DNA of 64,000 nucleotides, taken from NCBI RefSeq assembly GCF_019931675.1, contig NZ_CP082922.1:1813001-1877000 (forward strand). Reading direction: 5' to 3'. Source of the DNA: Nocardioides rotundus (GTDB lineage Bacteria; Actinomycetota; Actinomycetes; Propionibacteriales; Nocardioidaceae). Below, in pieces: positions 7,197-17,819 of this stretch. Numbering within the stretch: the first letter of the stretch is position 1; the number at the start of each line of letters is the position of its first letter. The translations under genes and the position numbers were made by a program. The notes under the pieces were generated by a model. That model did not search any database. It was not told where the DNA came from and saw only the letters and a program-made list of their open reading frames with translations.

Positions 7197-7870
7197 GCCT
7201 GCAGGACGCGATCAACGACTACTGGACCGCCCGCGCGCCGTCGTACGACGCCTATCAGCAGCGTCCGGAGCGCCGCGACCTCGACGTCGAGGCCTGGGGC
7301 CGGGTGTGGTCCGACGCCCTCCCGCCCGCTCCTGCGGACGTGCTCGACGTCGGCACCGGCAGTGGCCAGGTGGCCCGCCTGCTGGCAGGCCTCGGCCACC
7401 GGGTGACCGGGATCGACCTGGCCGACGGGATGCTCGAGCTGGCCCGCGAGCACGCGGCGACCGACCCGCGTCCGCCGCGGTTCCTGCCCGGGGACGCGGT
7501 GGCACCGCCCTTCGCGCCGGCGACGTTCGACGCGGTGGTCGGCCGCTACGTCATGTGGACGCTGCGCGACCCCGCCGAGGCGGTGGCGAGCTGGATCCGG
7601 CTGCTGCGCCCCGGTGGCGTGGTGGCGATGGCGGACAGCACCTGGTTCACCGACGGCCTGGGCGAGCTGTACGGCGAGCGCCCGGACGCCGCGCTCCCCC
7701 TTGCCGACGCGCCCACCATCGACGCGACCGCCGACGTGCTGCGCGAGGCGGGGCTCACCGAGGTGAGCGTGACCCCGCTGGAGGAGATCCTCCGGCTGGA
7801 CCGCACCCACGGCGTCGCGCCCGGCCACGAGGTGCAGCTGCAGTACCTCCTGACCGGCCGCCGGCCGTGA
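7193..7870 (+). CDS. Class I SAM-dependent methyltransferase
   Basis: The 225-residue methyltransferase has motif I VLDVGTGSGQVARLL, then GIDLADGMLELAR, the post-I acidic region, and VVGRYVMWTLRDPAEAV in the motif II/III area, as in Methyltransf_11/25 proteins. It is coupled by a 4-bp overlap to the importer ATPase. Methyltransferases next to metallophore or cobalamin importers sometimes modify the imported ligand, but nothing in the sequence fixes the substrate. The last codons lie in a perfect palindrome shared with the convergent gene. Confidence 0.8.
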   Translation: MSLQDAINDYWTARAPSYDAYQQRPERRDLDVEAWGRVWSDALPPAPADVLDVGTGSGQVARLLAGLGHRVTGIDLADGMLELAREHAATDPRPPRFLPGDAVAPPFAPATFDAVVGRYVMWTLRDPAEAVASWIRLLRPGGVVAMADSTWFTDGLGELYGERPDAALPLADAPTIDATADVLREAGLTEVSVTPLEEILRLDRTHGVAPGHEVQLQYLLTGRRP

Positions 7871-7887
7871 GGTGACCTCACGGCCGG
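7861..7887. terminator. 27-bp perfect palindrome across two convergent stop codons
   Basis: Arms CCGGCCGTGAGGT and ACCTCACGGCCGG (13 bp each) flank a single central G at 7874. The palindrome contains the methyltransferase stop (TGA 7868-7870) and the stop of the minus-strand gene (7878-7880). It would form a strong hairpin in both transcripts and can serve as a bidirectional terminator, although there is no U-tract. Confidence 0.6.
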
Positions 7888-8150
7888 AGCAGCGCCTCCC
7901 AGGCGGGGTCGAAGTCCGGATGCGCCGCGTAGCCGAAGATCAGGATCCGCAGCTCCCGACGCTCCGGCAGCCGCCCGGAGCGGAGCAGGGACAGCAGGTC
8001 GTCGACGACCGCCACCTGCGTGGCCGCACCCGGTCGACGGTGGGCGTCGGGGTGCTCGCTGCGCTCCCAGACGCGGGCCAGGTCCTCGGTCAGCCGCTCC
8101 TCGAGGAACGCGCACAGGGTCTGGGCCCGCTGGTTCAGTGGGCGCCTCAC
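7878..8150 (-). CDS. DUF6221-like small protein
   Basis: The 90-residue start is set at GTG 8150, overlapping the ATPase stop as GTGA. The pattern LCAFLEERLTEDLARVWE ... ATQVAVVDDLLSLL ... AAHPDFDPAWEALLRP matches, from memory, small actinobacterial DUF6221 proteins (N-terminal helical segment, C-terminal HPD...W). It contains no catalytic motif. As the fourth gene of the riboswitch-controlled importer operon it may be a passenger or a small regulator. Confidence 0.6.
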   Translation of the reverse strand: MRRPLNQRAQTLCAFLEERLTEDLARVWERSEHPDAHRRPGAATQVAVVDDLLSLLRSGRLPERRELRILIFGYAAHPDFDPAWEALLRP

Positions 8151-8917
8151 GGGAGCACCCCGTTCCAGCGCACGTGCGGCCGCGCGTGCACCGGGTGCGG
8201 CTCGACGTCGGCGTCCACGCCGTAGACCCGGGCGAGCAGCTCGGAGGTGAGCACCTCGGCCACCGGGCCGTGCGCGACGAGCCGACCGCGGTCCAGCACG
8301 GCGAGGTCGTCGCAGTAGGCCGCCGCGAGCTCCAGGTCGTGCAGGGCGGCCACCACCGTCAGCCCCAGCCTGCGGACCCGGTCCAGGAAGTCCAGCCGGT
8401 GGTGCAGGTCGAGGTGGTTGGTCGGCTCGTCCAGGAGCAGCACCTCCGGCTGCTGGGCCAGCGCGCGGGCGAGGTGGGTGCGCTGCCGCTCCCCGCCGGA
8501 CAGGGTGTGCCACGACCGCTCGGCCAGATGGTCCACCCGCGCCGTGGCGAGCGCGGCGTCGACGATCCGGTCGCCGGCGCAGTCGCCGTGGGAGAACCTC
8601 GATCGGTACGGCGAGCGGCCGAGCTCGACCACCTGGCGCACCCGCAGGCCGAGGCTGGTCGTCGCCTCCTGCTCGACCAGGGCGAGTCGTCGTGCCCGGT
8701 CCCGCGGGGCCATCCGGGTCACGTCATCCTCCCCCAGCCGCACCCGCCCGGTGCACGGGCGGGTCAACCCGGCGAGGACCGTGAGCAGCGTCGTCTTGCC
8801 CGACCCGTTGGGGCCGAGCAGCCCGGTCATCACCCCGGGGCGGAACGCCACGGTGACGTCGTCGAGCACGACGGTGCGGTCGACCGTCCAGCCGACCGAG
8901 GCTGCGCTCAGGCTCAT
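8147..8917 (-). CDS. ABC importer ATPase, riboswitch-controlled corrinoid-type system
   Basis: The start is ATG 8917, overlapping the permease stop (ATGA); the long frame upstream is shadow. The 256-residue ATPase has Walker A GPNGSGKTT, Q-loop LVEQEAT, signature LSGGERQRTHLARAL, Walker B EVLLLDEPTNHLD and switch His AALHDLE. It pairs with the FecCD permease at 8914-9957. Similar operons have been named F420-0 transporters by phylogenetic profiling (my recollection). The cobalamin riboswitch ahead of this operon argues for B12, a corrinoid precursor or cobalt instead. Confidence 0.9.
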   Translation of the reverse strand: MSLSAASVGWTVDRTVVLDDVTVAFRPGVMTGLLGPNGSGKTTLLTVLAGLTRPCTGRVRLGEDDVTRMAPRDRARRLALVEQEATTSLGLRVRQVVELGRSPYRSRFSHGDCAGDRIVDAALATARVDHLAERSWHTLSGGERQRTHLARALAQQPEVLLLDEPTNHLDLHHRLDFLDRVRRLGLTVVAALHDLELAAAYCDDLAVLDRGRLVAHGPVAEVLTSELLARVYGVDADVEPHPVHARPHVRWNGVLP

Positions 8918-9957
8918 GCGCGGCCCCGCATCCGGAACAGCATCCAACAGAAGAACGGGGCGCCGATCGCGGCGGTGACCACGCCCACGGGGATCTCCTG
9001 GCTCTCCACCAGCGACCGGGCCACGGTGTCGGACCACACCAGCAGGGTGGCACCCACCAGGGCGCACAGCGGCAGCAGCACCCGGTGCGCCGGGCCGGTG
9101 ACGCCCCGGACCAGGTGCGGCACGACCAGGCCCACGAAGCCGATCGCGCCGGCGTACGCCACCAGGCAGGCCGTCATCAGCGCGGTCACCACCAGCAGCA
9201 GCCACCGCAGCCGCTCCACCCGCACCCCCAGGGATCGCGCGGCTACCTCGCCGAACGCGAACGCATCGAGCTGCCCCGCCACCGCCACCGCCACGGCGGT
9301 GCCGGCCACGGCCACCGCGGCCACGAGCACGGCCGACTCCCATCGCATGCCGGCGAGCGAGCCGAGCGTCCACGACAGCACCCGTCGGGCGGCGTCCTGG
9401 TCGCCGCTCATCAGCACCACGACGGACACGTAGGCCCCGCACAGCTGGGCGACGATCACTCCGGCGAGGACGGTCCTGGTCGGGGAGAGGGCGCCGCGGG
9501 GGCCCGTGGCGAGGCCGAGCACCAGGACCAGCGCGGCCAGTGCTCCGAGGAACCCGGCCGCGGTCACCGCGGCGGACCCCACCAGGCCGGCCACCGACAC
9601 GCCGAGCACCATCACCGTCACCACCCCGGCTGAGGCGCCCGAGGAGATGCCGAGGAGGTAGGGGTCGGCGAGGTCGTTGCGGGTCAGGGACTGGAGTACG
9701 GCGCCGCACACGGCGAGTCCCCCGCCGACCGCGGCCGCCCCGAGCACGCGAGGCATCCGCAGCTGCCAGACGATCTGGTCGGCGACCACCGTGACCCCGA
9801 AGTCGCCCAGATGCATGCGCCTGAGCACCACGCCGACCACGGAGTCCAGGGGGACGCGCACGGCGCCCACGCCGAGGGACACCGCCATGCTGGCGAGCAT
9901 CAGCGCGACGACGCCCACAGCGACCGTCGAGAGCAGGAGAGGTCGGGACAGGGTCAT
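8914..9957 (-). CDS. FecCD/BtuC-family permease, riboswitch-controlled system
   Basis: The 347-residue permease has about ten membrane segments. Family signatures present are QIVWQLRMPRVLGAAAVGGG, LTRNDLADPYLLGISSGAS and AIGFVGLVVPHLVRG. ATG 9957 overlaps the lipoprotein stop by 4 bp, and its stop overlaps the ATPase start by 4 bp. It forms the channel of the importer whose binding protein is encoded upstream on the same strand, and is only distantly similar to the permease at 4238, so the two systems are not a recent duplication. Confidence 0.92.
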   Translation of the reverse strand: MTLSRPLLLSTVAVGVVALMLASMAVSLGVGAVRVPLDSVVGVVLRRMHLGDFGVTVVADQIVWQLRMPRVLGAAAVGGGLAVCGAVLQSLTRNDLADPYLLGISSGASAGVVTVMVLGVSVAGLVGSAAVTAAGFLGALAALVLVLGLATGPRGALSPTRTVLAGVIVAQLCGAYVSVVVLMSGDQDAARRVLSWTLGSLAGMRWESAVLVAAVAVAGTAVAVAVAGQLDAFAFGEVAARSLGVRVERLRWLLLVVTALMTACLVAYAGAIGFVGLVVPHLVRGVTGPAHRVLLPLCALVGATLLVWSDTVARSLVESQEIPVGVVTAAIGAPFFCWMLFRMRGRA

Positions 9958-10967
9958 CGCTCCAGGTCGAGGTCGTCGAGCTGTCGGGCCACCGATGCGG
10001 CACCGTCGACCAGGCGGACGCCGACGGTCGAGGCGGAGAACGGCACGGTGACGAACCGTCCCTCCCGGACGGCCGTGAGCCGGCTCAGCACGGGGTCTCG
10101 CCGGAGATAGGCGATCTTGTCGCGAGCGCGGTCCCAGTCGGCGTCGGCCAGCACGATCACGTCGGGATCGGCGGCCACGACGTCCTCCCAGCTCCCCTCG
10201 GCCCAGTCGGCGTCGACGTCGGCGAACACGTTCTCCGCGCCGACGGCGTCCAGGACGAGTTGGGGCCCGCCGGCACCGCCCCCGACGAGCGGGGCGCGAC
10301 GTCCGGAGTCGAACCAGAGCGCCTCCAGTCCCCTGCCGCTGCCTTCCTCCCGGACGGCCGCCAGCCGGTCCTCCTGCTCCCGCCGGAGCCGCTCGCCGCG
10401 TTCGGGCACGCCGAACGCTGCGGCCACGGCGTCGACCTCGTCCCAGACCGCGTCGAACGAGGCGCGCGGCTGCCGGGCGGCGTCGTCACAGCCGAACGGC
10501 GAGAGGTAGGCCGGCGTACCCGCCTGCTCCAGCTCGGTGCGGCTGCCTGCCACCTTGGCGTCGAAGGCGCTGGCATAGGACGCATAGACGAAGTCCGGTG
10601 CTGCGGCGAGGAGCTCCTCGCGCTGGGGGTACTCCCGGGCCAGCACGGGCACCGACTCGTAGGCGGCACGCCACCGGGGCGGGACCGCGTCGTCGAGGTA
10701 CGCCGTCCCGACCAGCCGGTCCTCCAGCCCCAGGGCGAGGGCCACCTCGGTCGCTCCCTGGTTGAGCGTGACGGCGCGCTCGGGCGGCGTCGAGATGGTG
10801 GTCGTGTGCCCGCAGCTCTCGATCTCGACGGGATAGCGCCCGCCCGTGGGCGAGCCCGTCGCGGCGGCGTCGCTCGCGACCGGCGCTCCCGCGCACCCGG
10901 TCAGGACGAGCCCGAGGACCGCGCCGCACAGGGCGGCCGGGACGGGGGGCACAGGTCGGCTGCGCAT
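9954..10967 (-). CDS. Substrate-binding lipoprotein, probable corrinoid/B12-type importer
   Basis: ATG 10967 is preferred over the upstream in-frame start because TTTGGAGAACC precedes it and a lipoprotein signal follows with lipobox LTGC (about residues 18-22). The 337-residue class III binding protein has ERAVTLNQGATEVALALG, VGTAYLDDAVPPRW and LAAAPDFVYASY in lobe one, and ENVFADVDADWAEGSWEDVVAADPDVIV in lobe two. The last motif set is typical of the group sometimes labelled F420-0 binding. About 36 nt separate the start from a cobalamin riboswitch, so ligand-dependent control of this first gene governs the whole operon. Confidence 0.9.
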   Translation of the reverse strand: MRSRPVPPVPAALCGAVLGLVLTGCAGAPVASDAAATGSPTGGRYPVEIESCGHTTTISTPPERAVTLNQGATEVALALGLEDRLVGTAYLDDAVPPRWRAAYESVPVLAREYPQREELLAAAPDFVYASYASAFDAKVAGSRTELEQAGTPAYLSPFGCDDAARQPRASFDAVWDEVDAVAAAFGVPERGERLRREQEDRLAAVREEGSGRGLEALWFDSGRRAPLVGGGAGGPQLVLDAVGAENVFADVDADWAEGSWEDVVAADPDVIVLADADWDRARDKIAYLRRDPVLSRLTAVREGRFVTVPFSASTVGVRLVDGAASVARQLDDLDLER

Positions 10968-11002
10968 CTGGTTCTCCAAACCCTCGTGGAACGTGACGCG
11001 CC

Positions 11003-11184
11003 GTGGCCGGTCTCCTGGCTTCCGTGTCAATGCTCGACGGCCGACCTTCCCGGGCTCGCGCCCAGTGGTCCGAAGCAACCCGAGCTGCTCCGCAAGGGCC
11101 GTCTCGCTCGACGGCTACAGTGGCGAGGGCCGCGCCGGCGTTGGACCGGCTTCCCGTGCACCACGGCGGAAGCAAGGTAGCACC
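11003..11184 (-). promoter_or_regulatory. Cobalamin (B12) riboswitch
   Basis: Reading the minus strand, the aptamer shows the conserved landmarks in order. First comes GGTGC...GGGAAGCCGGT, then CGCCGGCGCGGCCC and CGCCACTGTAGCC, then CCACTGGGC...CGGGAAGG. It ends with a complete B12 box AGCCAGGAGACCGGCC (11005-11020 on the plus strand). It ends about 36 nt before the lipoprotein start, so it probably represses translation or transcription of the importer operon when adenosylcobalamin is plentiful. The identification rests on direct motif match. Confidence 0.92.
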
Positions 11185-11229
11185 CGGGACCCGGCCCGAG
11201 TCGAGAGGCGTGACGACTACGCTCCACGC

Positions 11230-11817
11230 GTGAGCGCGCAACCCTTCCGAGTCGGCTTCGTGACCGGCGCGACCCCCGACAAGTGGGCCCGCGTGTGGCG
11301 GGAGCGCTACCCCCGGCGTCCCCTGGAGCTGGTGCCGCTCGCGGAGAGCGAGCAGGAGTCCCGGCTGCGCGACTGGTCGGTGGACATGGCGCTGGTCCGA
11401 CTGCCCGTGGACCGCGACGGCCTGCACCTGATCCCGCTCTACGACGAGGTGCAGGTGGTCGTCGCGGGCCGCGAGCACTTCGTGGCGGCGGGCGAGGAGG
11501 TCGAGCTCGCGGACCTGACCGACGAGCAGCTCGTCGCCCCCCACCGGTCGGGCTGGGAGCCGCAGGTCGAGCAGCTGGACTGGCCCGCGATGAGCGAGAA
11601 GCAGGCGGTGGAGACGGTGGCGGCCGGAACCGGCGTGGTCCTGCTCCCCCAGTCGGTCGCGCGGCTGTTCGCGCCCAAGGACGTGGTGAGCCGCCCGGTG
11701 CCGGAGCTGGAGCCCACCAGGGTCGGGCTCGCGTGGCTGGTGGAGCGCGACGACGACGTCACGCAGGACTTCGTCGGCGTGGTGCGTGGGCGCACCGCCA
11801 ACTCCTCACGCCGATGA
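11230..11817 (+). CDS. LysR-type substrate-binding domain protein lacking an HTH
   Basis: The frame is open further upstream but that part overlaps the riboswitch and reads as shadow; GTG 11230 (VSAQPFRVGFVTGATPDKW) is the sensible start. The 195-residue product begins directly with the effector fold of LysR regulators: FRVGFVTG, then DMALVRLPVDRDGLHLIPLYDE, VVVAGREHFVA and AVETVAAGTGVVLLPQSVARL. It has no N-terminal winged HTH. Such HTH-less proteins are frequent in actinobacteria and their role is unclear. The 3' end overlaps the convergent nucleosidase gene by 12 bp. Confidence 0.8.
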   Translation: MSAQPFRVGFVTGATPDKWARVWRERYPRRPLELVPLAESEQESRLRDWSVDMALVRLPVDRDGLHLIPLYDEVQVVVAGREHFVAAGEEVELADLTDEQLVAPHRSGWEPQVEQLDWPAMSEKQAVETVAAGTGVVLLPQSVARLFAPKDVVSRPVPELEPTRVGLAWLVERDDDVTQDFVGVVRGRTANSSRR

Positions 11818-12363
11818 GGTGAGGTCGGCGACCCAGTCGGCCAGCGCGCGGGCGCTCGCGTCGACCATCGCCGGCCAGTCCTGGGCGGACTCGTCGGCGT
11901 TGTCCGAGACGTGCTTGACCAGCCGCACCGGCACGCCGAAGGAGCGCGCGGCCCAGGCCACGGCGTACCCCTCCATGTCCACCAGGTGTGCCTGCCGCGC
12001 CAGCCGCTCACGGACCCCGGGGTCGGAGACGAAGAGGTCGCCGGAGGCCAGCACCAGCTCCCCCGGCCCGGTCTCCAGCCGCTCCTCCGGGTCGTAGCCC
12101 AACGCCCGGATCGCCTCGGCGTTGATGTCGTGGTTGAGCACCGTGCCGGGCTCGTGCAGCCCGGTGAGGCCGTCGCGCAGCGCCCCCGCGGTGCCGAGGT
12201 TGATCACCGTCAGGCTGTCCAGGTCGTCGTACGCCGCCAGGGCGCGGGTCGTCTCCACGGCGGCCGCGGTCTTCCCGAGCCCGGTGATCACGAGCGGGAG
12301 GTCGGCGGGGACGTGAGCCGCCTCGGCCGCCGTGGCGGCGACCACCAGCCAGCGCCGTGCCAT
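11806..12363 (-). CDS. Nucleoside phosphorylase-family nucleosidase (MTA/SAH-nucleosidase-like)
   Basis: The 185-residue protein has the PNP/UDP fold signatures VITGLGKTAAAVETTRAL, VINLGTAGAL, and LVDMEGYAVAWAARSFGVPVRLVKHVSDNAD, where the DMEG glutamate and following Asp bind ribose and base. It is shorter than E. coli Pfs (232 residues), as is common for actinobacterial nucleosidases. A GTG at 12375 would overlap the guaB1 stop as GTGA and is an alternative start. The likely role is hydrolysis of S-adenosylhomocysteine or methylthioadenosine. Coupling to a purine-salvage gene fits. Confidence 0.8.
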   Translation of the reverse strand: MARRWLVVAATAAEAAHVPADLPLVITGLGKTAAAVETTRALAAYDDLDSLTVINLGTAGALRDGLTGLHEPGTVLNHDINAEAIRALGYDPEERLETGPGELVLASGDLFVSDPGVRERLARQAHLVDMEGYAVAWAARSFGVPVRLVKHVSDNADESAQDWPAMVDASARALADWVADLTSSA

Positions 12364-12371
12364 GGTCGTGC

Positions 12372-15176
<2,805 letters not shown>

Positions 15177-15205
15177 CACCAGCCGCCCCTGCCCCTGCGC
15201 CAGGA

Positions 15206-15247
15206 CGTCATGCGGAGTGGGGAACCGCTTCCCCGGAACGTATGACG
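15206..15247. repeat. 42-bp dispersed palindromic repeat, copy 1
   Basis: The repeat starts CGTCATGCGGAG and ends CGGAACGTATGACG; the core is GGGGAACCGCTTCCCC. The outer CGTCAT/ATGACG arms and the inner GGGGAA/TTCCCC arms make it an imperfect palindrome able to fold on both strands. It lies between the convergent galK and DUF2252 genes, 22 bp before copy 2. Confidence 0.85.
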
Positions 15248-15268
15248 CTATGCCCGGACGGCTCAGGA

Positions 15269-15310
15269 CGTCATGCGGAGTGGGGAACCGCTTCCCCGGG
15301 ACGTATGACG
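15269..15310. repeat. 42-bp dispersed palindromic repeat, copy 2
   Basis: This copy differs from copy 1 at one position (CGGGACG for CGGAACG) and is arranged as a direct repeat, 63 bp start to start. Near-identity of the tandem pair suggests recent duplication or gene conversion. It may act as a bidirectional terminator for galK and the DUF2252 gene. Confidence 0.85.
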
Positions 15311-15336
15311 TTGTTCGGCGCGACGTCGTGCGGGAG

Positions 15337-16679
15337 TCAGGTGGCGCTGACCCGGATCCGGTTCTCCCGGAACGCGTCGACGAACAGCGCATAGTCGCGC
15401 CGCACGCGGTCGGCGTACTCCACCCCGAAGTCCTGCAGCCAGGTGGTGAACTCGCGGCGGCGGCCCTTCAGCGACTCGACGATCGCGGCCTCGACCTGGA
15501 ACTCGACGAGGTCCTGGTCGCTGTCCTCGTCCGACGCGCAGTGGATCTTCGCGGTGGCGCGCCCGAGGTAGTCGACGACCTCGGCCATGTCGTCGGGCTC
15601 GGTCAGGTTGCGCCAGTCCAGGTCGACCTCGTACGGCGAGACCTCGGAGACGACGAACCCCACGCCGTCGATCTCGGTGTGGCCGAGCAGCGGGTCGGTG
15701 TGCACCTGCAGCGCCCGCTGGCTCACCACGGTCCGGTGACCCTCGTTGAGGAAGTAGCCCTCCACCTGCGCCCGGTCGACGAACCGGCTCAGTGCCGGCA
15801 CGTTGGCCTGTTTCATCGAGAGCACCACGTCGTTGTCCAGCGCCTGGTTGTATCCCTCGACGAGGAGGGAGTACGCCGGCAGGCCGGCGCTGCCGATGCC
15901 GAAGCCGCTGCGGCCCACCACGTCGTGCAGGTCGTAGAACAGGTCGCGGTCGAAGCGCTTGTCCTCCGGGATCGTCTCGAGGTAGCCCTCGAAGGCGCGC
16001 ACCGCCTTCCTCCGCTCGGCCTGGGAGAGCCGCCGCACGCCCGGCCGGTCGCGGAACACCCGGCGGCCGTCGACCTGCTCGGTGGACCCGGCCAGCAGGT
16101 CGGCCCGCCGCATCGAGCGGGCCGCGACCAGCGCGGTGTGCACGGCTCCGGTCGTGTTGTCGAAGTGCAGCGCGAAGTCCTCGTCGTTCTGCACGTCGGC
16201 GTAGTGGTCGACCTGGGCGAGGTAGGCACGACGTAGCGCGCGATGAGCCGCCGTACCTCCTTCTCCGGCAGTGCCTTCTGCCAGCCCAGGAGGGCCAGGG
16301 AGGCGACGAACCGCTGGAGGTCCCAGGTGAAGGTGCCGAGATAGGCCTCGTCGAAGTCGTTGACGTCGAAGACCATCAGCCCGTCGGAGTTGAGGTAGGT
16401 GCCGAAGTTCTCCACGTGCAGGTCGCCGTGGATCCAGATCCGGCTCCCCTCGTCGTTGGCGAACGGGTCCTCGCGCGCCGTCATGTCGGCGAAGAACAGG
16501 CTGGCGCTGCCGCGGTAGAACGAGTGCGGGTCGGCGGCCATCTTGCGGAACTTGGTGCGGAAGGCCGCGGGGTTGTGGCGCATCAGCGGACCGAAGGCGT
16601 CGTCGAGCACGTCCACGATCAGGTCGGTGCGGTCGGCATCCTTCAGCTTGGTGGTCCGGGGGCTCACGGTCGGGGTCAT
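15337..16679 (-). pseudogene. DUF2252 family protein, broken by a one-base frameshift
   Basis: Two overlapping frames together encode one DUF2252 protein. The N-terminal part (from ATG 16679) reads MTPTVSPRTTKLKDADR, IWIHGDLHVENFGTYLNSDG and VFDVNDFDEAYLG, kinase-like HGDxHxxN and DxND motifs. The C-terminal part continues from QVDHYADVQNDEDFALHFDN to the stop at 15337. The frame switches between about 16225 and 16235: LIARYV ends one frame and AYLAQVDHY continues in the next, as if one base were lost from a Val-Arg-Ala codon run. Restored length would be about 446 residues, normal for the family. It is either a real pseudogene or a sequencing error. Confidence 0.8.
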
Positions 16680-16715
16680 GGCGTCATCCTCACACCTGCG
16701 GGCCCGAATGCGCTG

Positions 16716-17321
16716 CTATCGCGGCGGTCGCAGGCCGACCGAGCGCAGCTCGAGCTCGGCCAGCCGGGCGATGACCGCCGGGTCCCGGTCGCGCCAGGCA
16801 CCCGCGGGGTCGTCGCTCACCCGGGCGAGCACGTGCATGGGCTGGGTGGCCAGGGCGCGCAGCGCGAACAGGTCCAGGTCGTCGGCCGAGTCGACGAACC
16901 GCTGCCCGGCACTCGCCCGGCGGGCGAACCGCACGCGTCCGGGCAGGTAGAAGGCGGCCACCAGCAGGGTCGGCATGGTCGCGATCGACAGGCGCAGCCA
17001 GAAGGCCAGCGACTCCACCGCGCGCACCTGGTCGCGGCTGGCCTGCGCGAGCTCGTCGGAGGCATCGGTGGCCAGGTCGAACGGCGCGGCGACGCGCTCG
17101 CCGACCAGGGGTACGTCGGCCAGGGAGTCCCGGGCGTCGCCGAGCCCGCCGGAGAGGCGCTCGGCCGCCCGCTCCGCCTGGCGACCCGGGTCGGCGAGCT
17201 CGGTGGTGGCGTCGTGCACCACTCCCGCCACGTAGACCCAGAGCACCAGCCACAGCACGAACAGCAGGTCGCCGGCGACCTGGCGGGTCCGCCGTACCGG
17301 GGTATCGGCATAGAGCTTCAT
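16716..17321 (-). CDS. Two-helix membrane protein of unknown function
   Basis: The start is taken at ATG 17321 (MKLYADTPVRRTRQ); a longer frame upstream to 17402 is less likely. The 201-residue protein has a basic N-terminus, a TM helix (LLFVLWLVLWVYVAGVV, about 20-37), an extracytoplasmic helical stretch with many Glu/Ala residues, a second TM (LSIATMPTLLVAAFYLPG, about 120-138) and a cytoplasmic tail with conserved-looking Arg and Asp. I recognise it only as a type of actinobacterial hypothetical. It is transcribed divergently from the YiaAB-like gene. Confidence 0.7.
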   Translation of the reverse strand: MKLYADTPVRRTRQVAGDLLFVLWLVLWVYVAGVVHDATTELADPGRQAERAAERLSGGLGDARDSLADVPLVGERVAAPFDLATDASDELAQASRDQVRAVESLAFWLRLSIATMPTLLVAAFYLPGRVRFARRASAGQRFVDSADDLDLFALRALATQPMHVLARVSDDPAGAWRDRDPAVIARLAELELRSVGLRPPR

Positions 17322-17440
17322 GGCCACCATCCGACCAGCCGGTCGGTACGCACGTCCACGCGGAACCGGGTGCGCATACTCAGACGAGTCAGGCATCGGC
17401 ACGGGTACGGCGACGCCGCGAACCCGACAGGCTCTTCGCC

Positions 17441-17731
17441 ATGAGCACCGAGAAGAGCACCGTGCGGAACACCACCGCCTACTACGCCCAGGCCGCCATC
17501 TCCTTCGGCGTGGCCCTGATGACCATGCTGGTCGCCGTCTACCTGCTGCCCGCGGACCCGTGGATCAAGGCCTTCCTGGCCCTGGGCACGCTGTTCCTGA
17601 CCACGTCGGCGTTCTCCCTGGCCAAGTGCGTCCGCGACGCGCAGGAGGAGCACTCGCTGCTGGGGCGCCTGGACCAGGCGCGCGTGGACAAGCTGCTGGC
17701 CGAGCACGACCCGTTCCGGGCGGTCGGCTGA
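17441..17731 (+). CDS. YiaA/YiaB family inner-membrane protein
   Basis: The 96-residue protein has the YiaAB two-helix domain: AAISFGVALMTMLVAVYLLP (about 18-37), a short hinge PADPWIKAF, and LALGTLFLTTSAFSLAKCV (about 45-63). The short charged cytoplasmic tail ends DPFRAVG. No biochemical function is established for the family. It is followed by a strong bidirectional hairpin. Confidence 0.85.
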   Translation: MSTEKSTVRNTTAYYAQAAISFGVALMTMLVAVYLLPADPWIKAFLALGTLFLTTSAFSLAKCVRDAQEEHSLLGRLDQARVDKLLAEHDPFRAVG

Positions 17732-17781
17732 TCGTCCTCCCGGGGGATGGGGGGATCCTCCGGGAGGGCTCGGGGTGGGGG

Positions 17782-17814
17782 CCGGCCGACCCGCGCGGGG
17801 GGCGGGTCGGCCGG
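17782..17814. terminator. Bidirectional hairpin terminator
   Basis: A perfect 13-bp stem pairs CCGGCCGACCCGC (17782-17794) with GCGGGTCGGCCGG (17802-17814) around a 7-nt GC-rich loop. It sits between convergent genes ending at 17731 (+) and 17820 (-). No U-tract is present, as is common in high-GC actinobacteria. Confidence 0.7.
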
Positions 17815-17819
17815 TCGCC

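Noticed and set aside
8147-11184. Naming the riboswitch-linked ABC genes as an F420-0 transporter
   Set aside because: That name rests on phylogenetic profiling. The cobalamin riboswitch is direct evidence for a different ligand, so no specific gene name was given.
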